A stretch of DNA of 27,004 nt, from positions 1 to 27,004 of the forward strand of contig NW_024468558.1 in assembly GCF_001632365.1 (NCBI RefSeq). Reading direction: 5' to 3'. The position numbers and the translations under genes are program-made. Position 1 is the stretch's first letter, and each line of letters opens with the position of its first letter. Shown piece after piece: positions 25,545-27,004 of the stretch. This DNA comes from Laetiporus sulphureus 93-53 (Eukaryota; Basidiomycota; Agaricomycetes; Polyporales; Laetiporaceae). Under the pieces are notes generated by a model. It ran no database searches. It was not told the origin of the DNA and was given only the letters and a program-made list of their open reading frames with translations.

Positions 25545-27004
25545 GCTCGTCAGAGTCCCCAGAACATTATATAAGACCTGTACATTTAGCACCCGAATCG
25601 GACACCTCTGTAGATCATCGCAACGCAGAGGATGATAATGTAACAATAAAGAATTCGTCTCCAAATTTATCATCATTCTATCTACCAGTTACATTATGGG
25701 TGTACGGCAAAAAATCGAGCGCCGAAGCTCTAGTCGACTCAGGAGCATATTCCATGTACATCAGCAAGTGATTCGTAAAGAACAATCGAATCGCAACCTC
25801 CAAGCTAAACACTACATACAAAGTGTACAATGCTGACGGATCCCAAAATAAACATGGTAAAATAACCGACTATGTAAAAGCATACCTCAAAGTCGGAGAT
25901 CATGGTTCCACCCACCGTCTGCTAGTCACGGACATCGGGAAGTTAGACATGATCATTGGGATGTCATACTTACGTCAGCATAACCCAGAAATCAACTGGC
26001 AAGCTGGAGAATGGAAATACTCACGATGCCCGAGTACGTGTCACCACCAGAGGCTTCGTAAAAAACAACAAGCCATTGCGAGAGAGGAAGCTGAAGAAAT
26101 CTCGCAACGAGCACAACAAGTGGCAGATGAGGAGCCAACTGCATTCCGAATGTTTAATGGACACAACATCGATGCAGTAAATCCTATCATCTCGTGGATC
26201 GACATGGACGATCCCGAAGCCGAACAAATAGCTCGCATGATACTTTCTATAGCAGATTGCGGCTATGCTGAACCAGAAGAAGACCTGAAAGAAGCGGCAC
26301 CCCAGTCAAACACTGGCAGCCCAGAAGATCAGGTTATTAATGAAGTAGAATCTTGGGAAAAACTAGTACCAGATTATCTACATTCATTTGGTGATGTCTT
26401 CTCCAAGAAAGCGTCTGAAAGGATGCCAACTCGAAAGCCTTACGATCATGCAATCGAGTTTGAAGAAGAACACGAATTACCACGACCAAGCAAACTCTAT
26501 CCAATGAATCCGGAGGAAAGAAACTCCCTAGATTCATGGATCGACGAAAACCTAGCAAAAGGCTACATTCGAAAATCGAAATCACCTATTGCTGCCCCGG
26601 TATTCTTTGTCAAGAAGAAGGACGGCACACTAAGACTGGTACAAGATTACCGAAAACTTAATGCTATAACCAAGAAGAATCGCTTCCCTATTCCACGAAT
26701 AAGTGAGCTTATCGATCAGCTCAGTAACGCGTCAATATTCACCAAGCTGGATCTCAGATGGGGATACAACAATGTTCGCATCCGCAAGGGTGACGAATGG
26801 AAAACAGCTTTCGTGACGCATCACGGTTTATATGAAGCCACGGTTATGTTTTTCAGTTTCTGTAATGCACCAGCCACCTTCCAACACATGATGAATGAGA
26901 TCTTAGATGATCTTATTCGGGAAGGTCATGTGATCGTCTACCTCGATGATATCCTAATCTTCACTAACGATTTGAAACAACATCGGAAGATTACCAAAGA
27001 GGTA
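25545..27004 (+). pseudogene. Gypsy-1 pol: protease and reverse transcriptase, runs off window
   Basis: Pol lies in the -1 frame relative to gag; the frame is open from within the end of gag. Protease motif LVDSGAYSMYIS at about 25730, followed by TGA at 25769-25771 and continuing protease sequence (VTDIGKLDMIIGMSYL). A linker and then RT follow: SPIAAPVFFVKKKDGTLR, DYRKLNAITKKNRFP, FTKLDLRWGYNNVRI, CNAPATFQHMMNE and the catalytic YLDDILIF near 26938-26955. The rest of RT, RNase H and integrase lie beyond 27004. The single TGA (from CGA by a CpG transition) suggests inactivation unless it is read through. Confidence 0.85.

Overview
The window reads as a transposon-crowded stretch of a basidiomycete (probably Agaricomycetes) nuclear genome. 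The grounds are one host gene with the layout of the basidiomycete DUF6533 membrane-protein family, GT-AG introns mostly 47-107 nt long, and fungal-type Ty1/copia, Ty3/gypsy and hAT elements. No prokaryotic operon, rRNA, complete tRNA or CRISPR array is visible.

Layout. 1-3066: gene-free mosaic of decayed repeats, including a remnant that looks like a gypsy LTR (about 1640-2330), a 250-bp direct repeat pair and a recurring motif of about 25 nt. 3067-4210: collapsed copia relic (LTR-like sequence, second half of gag, polypurine tract, LTR-like start). 4211-5929 (-): copia fragment with gag, protease and half an integrase. 5930-10143 (+): a hAT DNA transposon with terminal inverted repeats and a 14-exon transposase gene carrying one frame lesion. 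10202-20667 (-): a DUF6533-type membrane-protein gene whose 305-codon coding sequence can be followed through eight exons. Its sixth intron holds a full-length copia element (Copia-3, 10778-19762, minus strand, TSD TTTAA). Copia-3 is itself split inside gag by a second, internally deleted copia element (Copia-4, 15287-18771, plus strand, TSD ATGAA). 20668-21900: upstream region with no gene seen. About 21900-27004 (+): a gypsy element with an LTR-like promoter, two unrecognised ORFs ahead of gag, gag with an unusual CxxC...CxxC motif, then protease and reverse transcriptase running off the window end.

Most interesting observation. The LTRs of Copia-3 and Copia-4 are different sequences, yet both contain the same peculiar structure. 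A short unit interrupted by a clean GT-AG intron-like segment (52 nt and 49 nt) is followed, in the transcript direction, by a second copy of that unit from which exactly this segment is missing. In Copia-3 the first unit starts about 25-31 nt after a TATA box, where the R region should begin. I infer that a spliced 5' R was reverse transcribed and joined in tandem to the unspliced 3' R during first-strand transfer.

Other points. All 15 differences between paired LTRs (10 in Copia-3, 5 in Copia-4) are transitions at CpG sites. Eight of nine in-frame nonsense codons in the retroelement ORFs are TGA, as CGA decay would give. Both copia elements carry a primer binding site matching the initiator tRNA-Met anticodon arm. 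The DUF6533 gene may still be expressible if its roughly 9-kb intron is spliced.
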